A stretch of 64,000 bases of DNA from Snuella sedimenti (GCF_016428595.1 NZ_JAELVQ010000010.1:62001-126000), one strand, 5' to 3'. Counted from the first letter of the stretch, positions 44,414 through 54,640 are shown. The notes: generated by a model not told the origin, from the sequence alone. Numbers and translations are program-made.

Positions 44414-45802
44414 TTATAGATTCGCTTTTAGTAAGTTTTTTACAAGCTTTTTATTGGAGACTTTCGGAAAGAGTTCGTCGATAATAAAGCTGTATTCTTT
44501 ATTGTAGTCGAGTCCATTTTTTAAGTGGAATGTGCCCTTGTCAATTTCATTTAGCGATAAGTATAAGCCGGCCAAACGAAATTCCAATTCAGCATTTTCG
44601 GGATAAAACTCAACAGCTTGTTCAAAGTTGTAAATAGCGGCTTCGGGTTCTCCTAGTTTAATTAATAAATCGCCCCTAGATAGCCAAGTGCTTAATTCGT
44701 AATTCCCTAGCTCTAATGTTTTTTTGTACCCACGTTCGGCTTCTTCATAATAGTTTAACCTGTGGTTTATTTGTGAGTATAATTTCCAATAGATAACATT
44801 TTCGGTATCTATGTTAATAGCCTTGTTGATATAGTATAGCGCTTTTTTATAATTCTTTTTTCGATTATAAAACTTGGTAATGGCTATCCAACCTTTATCT
44901 AATAAAGGATCTTCGTGAACTGTTTTGTAAAAATATTGAACTGCTAAATCGTCTTTTTTTAACTTTTCATAGCAATGTCCTATACGTAGCAGTGCGAAGG
45001 ATGTTGGGTCATCTAATTTTAGGGTGATGCTATAGTTTTCAATAGCCTCTTCAAAGCGGCTCAATTTTTCAAGTACTTTACCGCGTTCAAGGTACGCGCC
45101 TACAAAGGTGTCGTCCGAGATAATGGCAAAATCGAAGGCAGCTAACGATTTTTTATAGTTTTTTAAGTTGTAATACTGCTTGCCAAGTTGGTGCCAAGCA
45201 ACTTCACTGTAAGGGTTTTTATCTAAAAAGATGTTGAGATAACTAATTGCTTCATTACTTTGATCTAAATATTCAAAGCAGTAAATAATATTATATAGTG
45301 CAGAATAATCCTCTATGTCTTCTTCTAAGCACTTCATAAAGGCCGTTTTGGCTTCCTCAAATTGATCTAGAAATAGGTATTCCATACCAATCAAAGAATA
45401 AAGGTCGGCAACATCGTCAGTTAATTCCAGCGCTTTTTTAAGTACATTAATAGCCTGTTGGTGCTCATCTTTTTTCGATAGTATATTGGCTTTTTGAATA
45501 AAGATTTCTTCGTTGGATGGATCTAAACTATAAAGTTGGTTTAGTAAAGTATCAGCTTCAATAAGCTTATTTTCAAAAACATATACTTCAACTTTAAAAA
45601 GTCTTAGGTTAATAGATGTGGGATGTTGGTCTAGACCTAACTTAATGGCTTTTTTGGCTAACGCTATCTTACCTTGATTTAAGTAGTGATGTATTATGTT
45701 CTCAAACTCTTCTGAATCGAAAAACAAAACGTGGTTCGTTTTTAACATCGATTCAAACTTAGTAAGCGGTAAATTGTTATTGTCTTCGGGACTAAACTCC
45801 AT
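44414..45802 (-). CDS. Tetratricopeptide repeat protein
   Basis: 462 residues from ATG 45802 (a GTG two codons upstream is possible). About eleven TPR units run through residues 45-445, with typical patterns such as AIENYSITLKLDDPTSFALLRIG. No signal peptide and no enzymatic domain. A scaffold for protein interactions; partner unknown. The 52-base gap to the DUF368 genes suggests possible co-transcription. Confidence 0.88.
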   Translation of the reverse strand: MEFSPEDNNNLPLTKFESMLKTNHVLFFDSEEFENIIHHYLNQGKIALAKKAIKLGLDQHPTSINLRLFKVEVYVFENKLIEADTLLNQLYSLDPSNEEIFIQKANILSKKDEHQQAINVLKKALELTDDVADLYSLIGMEYLFLDQFEEAKTAFMKCLEEDIEDYSALYNIIYCFEYLDQSNEAISYLNIFLDKNPYSEVAWHQLGKQYYNLKNYKKSLAAFDFAIISDDTFVGAYLERGKVLEKLSRFEEAIENYSITLKLDDPTSFALLRIGHCYEKLKKDDLAVQYFYKTVHEDPLLDKGWIAITKFYNRKKNYKKALYYINKAINIDTENVIYWKLYSQINHRLNYYEEAERGYKKTLELGNYELSTWLSRGDLLIKLGEPEAAIYNFEQAVEFYPENAELEFRLAGLYLSLNEIDKGTFHLKNGLDYNKEYSFIIDELFPKVSNKKLVKNLLKANL

Positions 45803-45957
45803 AGGCACAATCGTATGTTTCTACCCTAATAAATTTAAGGTTCTAAAGCTTTTTTTTGGAAGAATTACTCAAATGTTTTTAACAAAGTAATGAACAAGTA
45901 CTGTTTTTACTTTTAAAATTGTTTGTTTTATATTGATAGTTAGTGTGTTACGTGTTT

Positions 45958-47145
45958 TTATTGCTTTTGGGTTATCTCATCTAGTATAGCAATAATGATG
46001 CCACAACCCTTAATAATTTCGTCGTTTGAGATGGTTAGAGGTGGGGTGATTCTTACTGCTTTAGGTTCGAAGAGCAACCAAAATAGTATCAATCCTTTAG
46101 TTTGAGCATTAAGAATTAAGTTATTTGCAATAGTATCCGATGGCATAATAAGAGCCAACATTAATCCTTTTCCTCGTATTTCTTTAATAAGCGGGTGTGC
46201 TAAATGTTTACGAATTAGCGTTTCTTTTTCCAGGGTTTGCTGCATTAAGTTACTGGTTAGGACTTCTTGAAGCGTGGCGTACGCAGCAGCTGCAATAAGC
46301 GGATGCCCCCCAAAAGTTGTAATATGCCCCAGTTTTGGTTGGTCTTGAAGCAAATTCATAAGTTTGCTCGAAGCTGTAAAGGCGCCAATTGGTAATCCAC
46401 CCCCTAAGCCTTTACCACTAACTAAAATATCAGGAATACAGTTATAGTGTTCAAAACCAAAGAGTTTTCCTGTGCGACCAATACCTGGTTGTATCTCGTC
46501 CAAAATTAGTAAGGCCCCAACTTTAGAGCATTGTTTTTTTACCTTTTCTAAATAGCCATTTTTTGGTTCAATAAAGCCTGCACCCCCTTGAATGGTTTCT
46601 AAAATAACACAAGCAGTTTGGGTTGTAATGTGTTTTAAATCGTCTGTGTCATTAAACGAGATGAAGCGTGTATTGGGTATTAACGGTCTAAATGCTTGTT
46701 TGCGCTCTTCAAATCCCATAACGCTCATAGCGCCCATGGTATTGCCATGATATGCTTTATGTGCTGCAATGACCTCACTTCTTCCTGTAGCCCGTTTAGC
46801 GAGTTTTAAAGCACCTTCTATGGCTTCGGTACCAGAATTAGTTAAGTAGGTTTTTTCTAAAGGCTCTGGTAAGTTTTTAGCTAATAGTTTAGTGAGCTGT
46901 ACAGCCGTTTTCTGGATGTACTCGCCATATACCATTACATGCAAATATTTATCTGCTTGTTCCTTTATTGCCTTGTTTACTTTCGGGTGTTTGTGTCCCA
47001 AAGTACAGGCAGAAACACCCGCAACAAAGTCTAAATAAGCTTTGTTCTTGGTGTCGTATATGTACGCCCCTTCAGCATGGGAGATTTCCAGGGCAAGGGG
47101 ATGGGGTGATGTTTGCGCTTGGTATTTAAAAAAATCTGAGGTCAT
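45958..47145 (-). CDS. Class III pyridoxal-phosphate aminotransferase
   Basis: 395 residues, in the acetylornithine/aspartate aminotransferase family. The PLP site is seen in SGTEAIEGALK, ILDEIQPGIGRTGK and the cofactor Lys in VSGKGLGGGLPIGAF. The best guess is an acetylornithine- or ornithine-type transaminase, but a different amino donor is possible. It starts two bases after the OstA-like gene's stop, so they are co-transcribed. Confidence 0.85.
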   Translation of the reverse strand: MTSDFFKYQAQTSPHPLALEISHAEGAYIYDTKNKAYLDFVAGVSACTLGHKHPKVNKAIKEQADKYLHVMVYGEYIQKTAVQLTKLLAKNLPEPLEKTYLTNSGTEAIEGALKLAKRATGRSEVIAAHKAYHGNTMGAMSVMGFEERKQAFRPLIPNTRFISFNDTDDLKHITTQTACVILETIQGGAGFIEPKNGYLEKVKKQCSKVGALLILDEIQPGIGRTGKLFGFEHYNCIPDILVSGKGLGGGLPIGAFTASSKLMNLLQDQPKLGHITTFGGHPLIAAAAYATLQEVLTSNLMQQTLEKETLIRKHLAHPLIKEIRGKGLMLALIMPSDTIANNLILNAQTKGLILFWLLFEPKAVRITPPLTISNDEIIKGCGIIIAILDEITQKQ

Positions 47146-47147
47146 GA

Positions 47148-48938
47148 CTATTTGCCCGTTTTGTTTTTTAAGGAGTCTTTAGCCTTTTGTTGGTCTTTAA
47201 CATGTTGTGGTAGCCTTCTGGAAGCCTTAGGATCTTCATCTTCTTTGGTTTTAGCTTCGCTATCGGCTTTTTCCATACGTTCTAGCATCGCGTCATCAAA
47301 AAAGTCTTCTTGTGGCACATAATCATCTAAACCTTTTATTTTAGGAAGGTTTAATGGTGGATCGTCTTTAAATAAATCGTCGACACTTTTTGGACGTTCT
47401 TCTTCACGCCAATCAAAATCTTTTAGTCGTTTGTCCCTTTCTGGATATTTAGACTCAGGGAACAGACTTCCGTCAATTTGATTTAGTCTCGTATATTCCT
47501 CAATATCACCTTCAGAAAACAGCATATAAATACTTCCCGATTTGGCTTTGTCTATTCCTATTAATTCTTGTTTTTCATTTCGTGTGTAAAAGATAGACTC
47601 TGCATTTTTATTAATATTTACTTGGTGCAACGTGTTTTCTTCATTGAATAGCCCAACCAAGCGTAAACCTTTTATTTGGTTATAGCCGTCGTCGCTGAGT
47701 GTATCTTTACTTATAATAAAGGCGTTATTAAAAACAATAAGGGAATCTAGCTTTTCCGTTTTGGTATTCGATATTAAATGAATGGTATCGCCAGTCATTT
47801 GGTTTTCTATGTTCCAAAGAATAGGTTTACGTTTGGTAGAAAAGGCATCATTCGTGCCTGAACGAGAGATGTTTATTAACTGCATTAAACCAGTTTGTTG
47901 GTTAAAGTGTATGGAATCTGCTTTGCCGCTTAAATCTGATTTATAAATTTTTACATTTCTAAAGGCTCTGGTAATACGTTTTTCGGGTTTACCGGTAACC
48001 ATTAAGGTGTCGCCGTGTATGTAAATGGAATCTTTTTCTTGTACACTAATTGCTAAGGCTCTTTTCGTAATGAAAACAGAGTCTTTTTCCTTAAAAACCT
48101 CCGCATAATGACCTTTTATAATACTATTGTTTACGGTGTCTGTAACGGTAATGTTGTTGGTAGCGGAAGCAAAACTTTTGGTATTGTCAAAATATAAGCT
48201 ATCGCCTTCTACGGTACGGTTGTCGTAATCTATCCTGGCTTTTTTAATGGCATAGCCTATTTTGGTTTTGGTGTCGTAAAATCCTTTTTCGCAGTAGGTA
48301 ACGCTTTCTTTTGTTGTTATGGTTGATGGGCCGTATAAATATGCGTGACCAGTATCGGAATAAAAGTCGAAAAAGTTTGATTTTACTGTAGCTTCTTCAT
48401 TAACGAGTACCACATCGGTAACAAACTGGTATTTTTTTTGGTTCATATAATAGCGCCCTATCCTGCTAGTAATGGTTCCAGAAGAGTCTTTTACTACTTT
48501 GCCTCCAGTTCTATAGTAGGCTTGTTGTTTTGCACGGTCAAAATACAGCGTGTCCGATGTTACGGTAGAATTAGGATCCTTTAGTACTACTTCGCCACTA
48601 GCATAGGCTAATAAAGATTTACCACTGTATTCAATATATTTAGAGGTCATGGTTATGGTGTCTCCTTCAATCATTTTTACATTGCCATAGGCTTCTATAA
48701 ACTTTTCTGTATCATAATGGATGGCCTTGTCACACCATAAATCGATGCTTCCATGGACAATATGAACTTGTTGTGAGTCGTCGCGAGTAAAAATCTTAGC
48801 TCCTGGATAGTTTTCTTCATCGTAAGTTAAAAAACCCGAATACGGGATTTCAATGACTTTCTTTTCCTGTGCGCCAAGACCAAATGAAATGGTTAGACAA
48901 ATAGCTGTTAGAATGTAAAAGCGATATGGTATTCTCAA
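47148..48938 (-). CDS. OstA-like periplasmic protein (LPS transport)
   Basis: 596 residues with a signal peptide (GLGAQ, about residue 23) and repeating LptA/OstA-type beta elements over residues 35-260 (GNVKMIEGDTITMTS, GEVVLKDPNSTVTSDTLYFD). The Bacteroidota OstA-like family is thought to help carry lipopolysaccharide across the periplasm. The last 90 residues are charged and low in complexity. No barrel is present, so it is not LptD itself. Confidence 0.85.
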   Translation of the reverse strand: MRIPYRFYILTAICLTISFGLGAQEKKVIEIPYSGFLTYDEENYPGAKIFTRDDSQQVHIVHGSIDLWCDKAIHYDTEKFIEAYGNVKMIEGDTITMTSKYIEYSGKSLLAYASGEVVLKDPNSTVTSDTLYFDRAKQQAYYRTGGKVVKDSSGTITSRIGRYYMNQKKYQFVTDVVLVNEEATVKSNFFDFYSDTGHAYLYGPSTITTKESVTYCEKGFYDTKTKIGYAIKKARIDYDNRTVEGDSLYFDNTKSFASATNNITVTDTVNNSIIKGHYAEVFKEKDSVFITKRALAISVQEKDSIYIHGDTLMVTGKPEKRITRAFRNVKIYKSDLSGKADSIHFNQQTGLMQLINISRSGTNDAFSTKRKPILWNIENQMTGDTIHLISNTKTEKLDSLIVFNNAFIISKDTLSDDGYNQIKGLRLVGLFNEENTLHQVNINKNAESIFYTRNEKQELIGIDKAKSGSIYMLFSEGDIEEYTRLNQIDGSLFPESKYPERDKRLKDFDWREEERPKSVDDLFKDDPPLNLPKIKGLDDYVPQEDFFDDAMLERMEKADSEAKTKEDEDPKASRRLPQHVKDQQKAKDSLKNKTGK

Positions 48939-48999
48939 AGTATAAGTGTTTGTGGCAAAAATAACGATAATAATATATTATAATTGTATGGTAACAAAA

Positions 49000-49025
49000 A
49001 ACGCTCCAAAATATTTTGGAGCGTT
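49000..49025 (-). terminator. Terminator after purA
   Basis: AACGCTCCAAAATATTTTGG then AGCGTT is a perfect 26-bp palindrome. On the reverse strand it is followed by a run of T (48994-48999). Confidence 0.88.
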
Positions 49026-49049
49026 AAATATATCATTATTGGTTTAGTA

Positions 49050-50333
49050 TTAAACCAATTGTTGTCTAAAAATTGTTTGTTTTCTATCTGGCCCAACTGA
49101 TACGATGGTAATAGGGATTTCCAGTTCTTTTTCTAAAAATGCAATGTATTCGTTTAGAGCTGCCGGAAGTTGTGAAGCATCATCCATAGCAGTTAAATCT
49201 TCATTCCAACCTTTAAAATCGGTATAGATTGGTTCTACATTTTCTGGATCGATATTGTATGGAAAATGCTCTATTATTTCTCCTTTGTATTTGTAAGCGA
49301 TACATACTTTAAGTGTTTTAAAACCAGAAAGCACATCGCCTTTCATCATCATTAATTGTGTTACACCATTAACTTGACAAGCGTATTTTAAGGCAACAAG
49401 ATCCAACCAACCACAACGTCTTGGACGACCAGTAGTCGCACCAAATTCGTTTCCTACGCGTGCCATAGTTTCGCCATCGCTATCAAACAACTCGGTAGGA
49501 AAGGGGCCAGAACCAACACGGGTGGTGTAGGCTTTAAAGATACCAAATACTTCGCCAATTTTATTAGGGGAGACTCCTAAACCTGTACAGGCTCCTGCAG
49601 CTGTTGTGTTGCTGGAGGTAACAAACGGATAGGTTCCAAAATCGATATCCAGTAATGAGCCTTGAGCACCTTCAGCAAGAATGGTTTTACCTGCTTTTTG
49701 TGCTTGGTATACATATTCTTCGGAATCAATAAACTTAAGCGATTTTAAAATTTTTACGGCTTCAAAGAACTCAGCTTCAAGTTCTTTCAAATCGTATTGA
49801 ATGTCTACATTGTAAAATGAAATCATGGATTCATGTTTGTCGGCCAGAGCCCTATAGCGATCCTTCCAGTCGCTCAACTCCAAATCGCCAACACGAATAC
49901 CATTTCTTCCGGTTTTGTCCATGTATGTTGGACCAATACCTTTAAGGGTAGATCCAATTTTCGCCTTTCCCTTAGCAGCTTCACTTGCAGCATCCAATAA
50001 ACGATGTGTAGGTAAGATAATATGTGCTTTACGGGAAATAAGCAATGATTTTCTATAGTCTATGTTTTGTTCTTCTAATTTGTCAAGTTCTTTTTTAAAG
50101 ATAACAGGGTCGATAACAACGCCGTTACCAACCAAATTGGTAGCATCTTCATGAAAGATTCCTGACGGAATGGTATGTAATACGTGCTTTTTACCATTAA
50201 AAACCAGGGTATGACCGGCGTTTGGGCCACCTTGAAAACGTGCTATAATATTATAGTTAGATGTAAGTACGTCAACAATTTTTCCTTTGCCTTCGTCTCC
50301 CCATTGTAATCCTAGTAGTAAATCTACTGCCAT
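49050..50333 (-). CDS. purA: Adenylosuccinate synthetase
   Basis: PurA joins IMP and aspartate using GTP, the first step to AMP. The 427-residue length is normal. Signatures: GLQWGDEGKGKIVD (P-loop, catalytic Asp), GGPNAGHTL with the catalytic His, GIGPTYMDKTGRNGIR and TTGRPRRCGWLD. It lies 12 bases after the Fur-family gene and near a Rel/SpoT gene; PurA is a known target of ppGpp in other bacteria. Confidence 0.97.
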   Translation of the reverse strand: MAVDLLLGLQWGDEGKGKIVDVLTSNYNIIARFQGGPNAGHTLVFNGKKHVLHTIPSGIFHEDATNLVGNGVVIDPVIFKKELDKLEEQNIDYRKSLLISRKAHIILPTHRLLDAASEAAKGKAKIGSTLKGIGPTYMDKTGRNGIRVGDLELSDWKDRYRALADKHESMISFYNVDIQYDLKELEAEFFEAVKILKSLKFIDSEEYVYQAQKAGKTILAEGAQGSLLDIDFGTYPFVTSSNTTAAGACTGLGVSPNKIGEVFGIFKAYTTRVGSGPFPTELFDSDGETMARVGNEFGATTGRPRRCGWLDLVALKYACQVNGVTQLMMMKGDVLSGFKTLKVCIAYKYKGEIIEHFPYNIDPENVEPIYTDFKGWNEDLTAMDDASQLPAALNEYIAFLEKELEIPITIVSVGPDRKQTIFRQQLV

Positions 50334-50345
50334 TGTAAAAAATAA

Positions 50346-50798
50346 TTAGTTGGTTGATTTTCTGTTTCCGTAAAAGTAGAGTGAGTGATTGTTGATTTCA
50401 ATATCAAAAATCTCTTCGATTGTTTTTTTTATTGATTCGATTCTGGGGTCGCAAAATTCTATAACTTCTCCAGTATCTGTAAGGATAACATGATCGTGTT
50501 GCCTGTCGAAATATGACTTTTCGTAGTGTGCTTGGTTTTGTCCAAACTGATGTTTTCTAACCAAACCACATTCCAAAAGCAACTCTATGGTATTGTACAA
50601 AGTAGCGCGAGATACACGATACTTTTTGTTTTTCATGCTAAGATATAATGACTCTATATCGAAGTGTTCGGTATTATTATAAATTTCTTGCAGTATAGCG
50701 TAGCGTTCGGGTGTTTTTCGATGCCCGTTATTTTCTAAGAAACTTGTAAATACGCTTTTTACTATTTCTTGATTTTTTGTATCTGCCTTTGCATTCAT
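50346..50798 (-). CDS. Fur-family regulator lacking CxxC zinc pairs
   Basis: 150 residues with the Fur winged helix ([31 protein letters not shown]) and dimer domain. The HDH motif (His101, His103) is kept, but the usual CxxC pairs are gone: the first site reads VILTDTG, and only Cys77 and Cys116 remain. Structural zinc binding must therefore differ. It could be a Fur-, PerR- or Zur-like sensor. It is co-directional with purA and has its own -7 element. Confidence 0.9.
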   Translation of the reverse strand: MNAKADTKNQEIVKSVFTSFLENNGHRKTPERYAILQEIYNNTEHFDIESLYLSMKNKKYRVSRATLYNTIELLLECGLVRKHQFGQNQAHYEKSYFDRQHDHVILTDTGEVIEFCDPRIESIKKTIEEIFDIEINNHSLYFYGNRKSTN

Positions 50799-50808
50799 AA
50801 TTTCGTCG

Positions 50809-50816
50809 CAAATTTA
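50809..50816 (-). promoter_or_regulatory. -7 element before the Fur-family gene
   Basis: TAAATTTG on the reverse strand, ten bases before the ATG and just after the rel stop. No clear -33 element. It would allow fur-purA transcription apart from rel. Confidence 0.5.
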
Positions 50817-50824
50817 CACTTTTT

Positions 50825-53038
50825 TTACACTCTAGAGACCTTATCTATACCATTAATTTTTTTAAGCTTCTCTAAAAGCTTTTTTAATAGTGTTTTATTT
50901 TTTACAATCACGTTAATTTTTCCCGAAAACAAACCATCATCACTTTCAAAACTCAAGCTTTTCATGTTTACGTGCATATTGGACGAAATAATTTGTGTGA
51001 TGTCATTAACTAAGCCAATATGATCAATACCCGAGACAACAATTTGAGCTAAAAACTCTTGCTGTGTTGAGTCGATCCATTTGGCAGGCATAATTCGGTA
51101 GGCATAGTTAGATTGCAAGCTTAAGGCATTTGGGCAGTTTTTTTTGTGCACCTTGATGCCTTCGGTAACAGTAACAAAACCAAATACTTCATCGCCGGGA
51201 ATCGGATTGCAGCAATTTGCTAATTTATAGTCAAGCTTTTCTTCTTCTTTACCAAAAACAATAGAGTCGTAGTTAGCTGTTACTTCTTCTTTGTCCAGTT
51301 CATCTTTGCTTATATGGGGCTTTCTAGATATTTTATTTTTAATAAAACTCATTAAGACATTGCTTCTGGAAGCAGCAAAATCTTTAAGCATCGTATTATC
51401 AATAGTGCCAATACCTACACGGTAAAATAAGTCTAAACTGGTTTTAAGTTTAAAATAGTTAACCAATTCGTTAACGGAGGATTCGTTAAGGGTTATTTTA
51501 AGTTGTTTTAATTTTCTTCGTAGAATTTCCTTGCCTTCTTCGCCAATACGTTTTTTGTCCTCCTTTAAAGCCGATTTTATTTTGCTTCGCGCCCTGGCTG
51601 TGGTTGCATAGTCTAGCCAATTGGCATTGGGTTTGGCCGATTCTGATGTTAAGATACTAACTTGGTCACCGCTATGTAGCTCATGGCTTAATGGGACTAG
51701 TTTGCCATTCACTTTGGCGCCCCGGGTTTTCATGCCCACTTCGGTATGGATACTGAATGCAAAATCGAGCGATGTAGCACCCTTGGGTAACGATTTTAGT
51801 TCGCCCGCGGGTGTAAAAACAAATATTTCCTTGGAGTATAGGTTTAACTTAAATTGTTCTACAAAATCTACGGCATTGGTATCTGGGTTTTCTAATGCTT
51901 CTTGTAGTTTGTTGATCCAGTTTTCTAAGTTATCTTCTTTTTCACTAGCTTGTTTGTATTTATAGTGTGCAGCATAGCCTTTTTCTGCTATTTCGTTCAT
52001 GCGCTCACTGCGTATTTGAACTTCTACCCAGCGACCTTTAGGTCCCATTACGGTAATGTGTAAGGCTTCGTATCCGGTAGATTTAGGTGATGATATCCAA
52101 TCACGCAATCTAATGGGGTTGGGTCTAAAGTGATCGGTTACAACCGAATATATTTTCCACGCTAAAAATTTCTCATTTATATCTTCACTTTTGTAGATAA
52201 TCCTAATAGCAAACTTGTCGTAAACTTCGTCAAAGGAAACCCCTTGTTTAACCATTTTTCTACGAATGGAAAAAATGGACTTGGGTCGTCCTTTTATGGT
52301 ATACTCAAGTTGTTCTTTGTCTAAAGACTTTTTTATGACGTCACTAAATTCTTTAATATACAGGTCTTGTTCTTCCTTACTTTCTTTAATTCTGTTAAGG
52401 ATATCGAAATATACATCGGGTTCTGTATATTTTAGGCCTAGATCTTCTAGTTCTGTCTTTATATTATAAAGCCCAATACGGTGTGCTAAGGGCGCATAAA
52501 TGTATAAGGTTTCTGAAGCTATTTTAACTTGTTTGTCAGAACGCATTGCGTCCATAGTTTGCATGTTATGGAGCCTGTCTGCTATTTTAATGATTATAAC
52601 GCGGACGTCGTCATTCAATGTTAACAGCATCTTTCTAAAGTTCTCCGCCTGTAGGGATACGTCCATATCTTTTTTAAGGGAAGATATTTTGGTAAGACCG
52701 TTTACAATGCGAGCAACTGTATCGCCAAATAAGCGTTCTATGTCATCAATAGTGTAATTTTTACTGTCTTCTACAACGTCATGAAGCAAAGCAGCAGCAA
52801 TGGATGTTGCATCTAAGCCAATTTCCTGGGCAACAATTTTAGCTACTGCCAGTGGGTGGAAAATATATGCTTCACCGGATTTTCTGCGTTGATCTTTATG
52901 AGCATCTAATGCCACATCAAAGGCGCTACGAATAAGTTTTTTATCATCGTTAGTGAGTGTGGTGTAACTAACTCTTAATAACTCTTTGTAGGCTTTGGTA
53001 ATGGCTGCGTTCTCTTTTTCTATAGCTTCCTCTGTCAT
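50825..53038 (-). CDS. Bifunctional (p)ppGpp synthetase/hydrolase (Rel/SpoT)
   Basis: 737 residues with the full long-RSH order: HD hydrolase (FHPLAVAKIV, LLHDVVED, about 45-150), synthetase (GRPKSIFSIRRKM, WISSPKSTGYEALH, about 235-345), TGS (VFTPAGELKSLPKGATSLDF, about 390-450), helical region with a Cys-containing CCNPIPGDE element, and a C-terminal ACT domain. The intact HDxxED-type motif indicates active hydrolysis, so it is the bifunctional type. Stringent-response control sits directly beside fur and purA. Confidence 0.95.
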   Translation of the reverse strand: MTEEAIEKENAAITKAYKELLRVSYTTLTNDDKKLIRSAFDVALDAHKDQRRKSGEAYIFHPLAVAKIVAQEIGLDATSIAAALLHDVVEDSKNYTIDDIERLFGDTVARIVNGLTKISSLKKDMDVSLQAENFRKMLLTLNDDVRVIIIKIADRLHNMQTMDAMRSDKQVKIASETLYIYAPLAHRIGLYNIKTELEDLGLKYTEPDVYFDILNRIKESKEEQDLYIKEFSDVIKKSLDKEQLEYTIKGRPKSIFSIRRKMVKQGVSFDEVYDKFAIRIIYKSEDINEKFLAWKIYSVVTDHFRPNPIRLRDWISSPKSTGYEALHITVMGPKGRWVEVQIRSERMNEIAEKGYAAHYKYKQASEKEDNLENWINKLQEALENPDTNAVDFVEQFKLNLYSKEIFVFTPAGELKSLPKGATSLDFAFSIHTEVGMKTRGAKVNGKLVPLSHELHSGDQVSILTSESAKPNANWLDYATTARARSKIKSALKEDKKRIGEEGKEILRRKLKQLKITLNESSVNELVNYFKLKTSLDLFYRVGIGTIDNTMLKDFAASRSNVLMSFIKNKISRKPHISKDELDKEEVTANYDSIVFGKEEEKLDYKLANCCNPIPGDEVFGFVTVTEGIKVHKKNCPNALSLQSNYAYRIMPAKWIDSTQQEFLAQIVVSGIDHIGLVNDITQIISSNMHVNMKSLSFESDDGLFSGKINVIVKNKTLLKKLLEKLKKINGIDKVSRV

Positions 53039-53100
53039 AAATTAAAAATAACATAAAGAATGTTAATTACCAATAGGTTTGTGGTTTTTGTAGTGTATTT

Positions 53101-53679
53101 TTAAGGTTCAGGGGCTAAAAAGTTGACTAGCTGTGAAATAGCTTTTCCTCTGTGTCCAATACTGTTTTTTAGGCTTAAATCCATTTCTGCAAAAGTATCA
53201 TTATGACCATCGGGTTTAAAAATGGGGTCGTAACCAAATCCTTTGTCTCCCTTTTTGCTTTTGGTAATACTACCAGGGCAAATACCGGTAAAGGTGTGGA
53301 GGGCGTCGTTAAGGTATAGAGCAATTACGGTTTTAAACTGGGCGCTTCTATTGGATTGGTGCCCTAGTTCGGAAAGTAATTTGTTTATGTTGTCATTGGC
53401 ATCCCGCTGTTCGCCTGCATAGCGCGCCGAATACACTCCCGGAGCACCGTTTAGTGCCGATACCTCTAAACCGGTATCGTCGGCAAAACAATCCATCCCA
53501 TAATGTGTTTTGATATATTGCGCTTTTTGAATGGCATTACCTTTAATGGTATTTTGGGTTTCGGGAATGTCTTCTAAACAGTTTATGTCTTTTAAACTTA
53601 AAAGCTGAATGTGTTCTGGCATTAAAGCTTGTACTTCTTTAAGCTTATTTAGATTATTGGTAGCAAAAACAAGTTGCAT
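53101..53679 (-). CDS. rdgB: dITP/XTP pyrophosphatase (RdgB/HAM1)
   Basis: From ATG 53679 the protein has 192 residues and starts MQLVFATNNLNKLKEV, the family N-terminus; an in-frame ATG eight codons upstream adds nothing conserved. Other motifs are FADDTGLEVSALNGAPGVYSARYAG, GFGYDPIF and SIGHRGKA. It removes non-canonical purine nucleoside triphosphates. 44 bases after the sirtuin gene. Confidence 0.95.
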   Translation of the reverse strand: MQLVFATNNLNKLKEVQALMPEHIQLLSLKDINCLEDIPETQNTIKGNAIQKAQYIKTHYGMDCFADDTGLEVSALNGAPGVYSARYAGEQRDANDNINKLLSELGHQSNRSAQFKTVIALYLNDALHTFTGICPGSITKSKKGDKGFGYDPIFKPDGHNDTFAEMDLSLKNSIGHRGKAISQLVNFLAPEP

Positions 53680-53747
53680 AGAGTCGTTGGTTTTAAAGGT
53701 CAAAAATACAACTATATTGAGTTAAACAAAAGAACAAGAAGCTCTGT

Positions 53748-54437
53748 TTAGCCAACTGTGGTTATTATTTTTTGTATGGCTTCTTTTACACCTGTTGTAG
53801 CAGGTTTGTCAATTACGGTTAAATTGTGCTTGCTTTCTATGGCAGGTTTTGGGTCGATAAAATATATAGGGGTGTTGTTTGGAACGTAATGCATTAAACC
53901 TGCTGCTGGGTATACTTGCATGGATGTGCCAATAATCATGAGTATATGCGCTGTTTCACAAATATTAATGGCGGGCTGCATCATGGGAACTTCTTCGCCA
54001 AACCAAACAATATGAGGTCGCAGTTGGTGGCCTTTTTTACATGTGTCACCTAGTACAAGATCGCTTGTCCACTTTTGGATATCTAACGCATCATGGGTGC
54101 TTCTTACTTTTAACAGCTCACCATGTAAGTGAATGACATTGGAACTTCCTGCACGTTCGTGAAGGTCGTCAACATTTTGGGTAATGATGCTCACCTTAAA
54201 CTCATTTTCCAAGGCCGCTAAATCTAAATGCGCTTTATTGGGATTGACTTCAAATAACTGACGCCGCCGCTGGTTATAAAAATCGAGTACTAATTCTGGG
54301 TTTGCCCGAAAACCTTCTGGAGTTGCTACTTCCATAACATCGTGACCTTCCCATAATCCGTTGGCATCCCTAAAGGTTTTAATCCCGCTTTCGACACTCA
54401 TGCCTGCTCCAGTAAGTACAACGACATGCTTTTTCAT
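53748..54437 (-). CDS. cobB: Sir2-family NAD-dependent protein deacylase
   Basis: 229 residues with GAGMSVESGIKTFRD (NAD site), TQNVDDLHERAG and the catalytic His in IHLHGE. The zinc-binding Cys pairs of classical sirtuins are missing (only one Cys, in GDTCKKGHQ), as in some class III sirtuins. It removes acyl groups from lysines in the cytosol. Confidence 0.92.
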   Translation of the reverse strand: MKKHVVVLTGAGMSVESGIKTFRDANGLWEGHDVMEVATPEGFRANPELVLDFYNQRRRQLFEVNPNKAHLDLAALENEFKVSIITQNVDDLHERAGSSNVIHLHGELLKVRSTHDALDIQKWTSDLVLGDTCKKGHQLRPHIVWFGEEVPMMQPAINICETAHILMIIGTSMQVYPAAGLMHYVPNNTPIYFIDPKPAIESKHNLTVIDKPATTGVKEAIQKIITTVG

Positions 54438-54632
54438 TTGTTATTAGGTTATTGGTTGTTTGATTGTTGGTTAATTGTGTTATGGTAGGGCATATTAACT
54501 TTAAACTACTTCAATTAACAAAGCAATTCGCGCCGTTCAGACAGACAATTTTTAATAGCAAAGTTAAAGGTAATCATCCTGTTATTTTGCACAAAGTGAA
54601 ATAGCCCATCATTTTTTGCATAAAAACTTTAG

Positions 54633-54640
54633 TAGTTTTG
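54633..54640 (+). promoter_or_regulatory. -7 element of trmH
   Basis: TAGTTTTG, four bases before the ATG at 54645, so the mRNA is probably leaderless. Confidence 0.6.
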
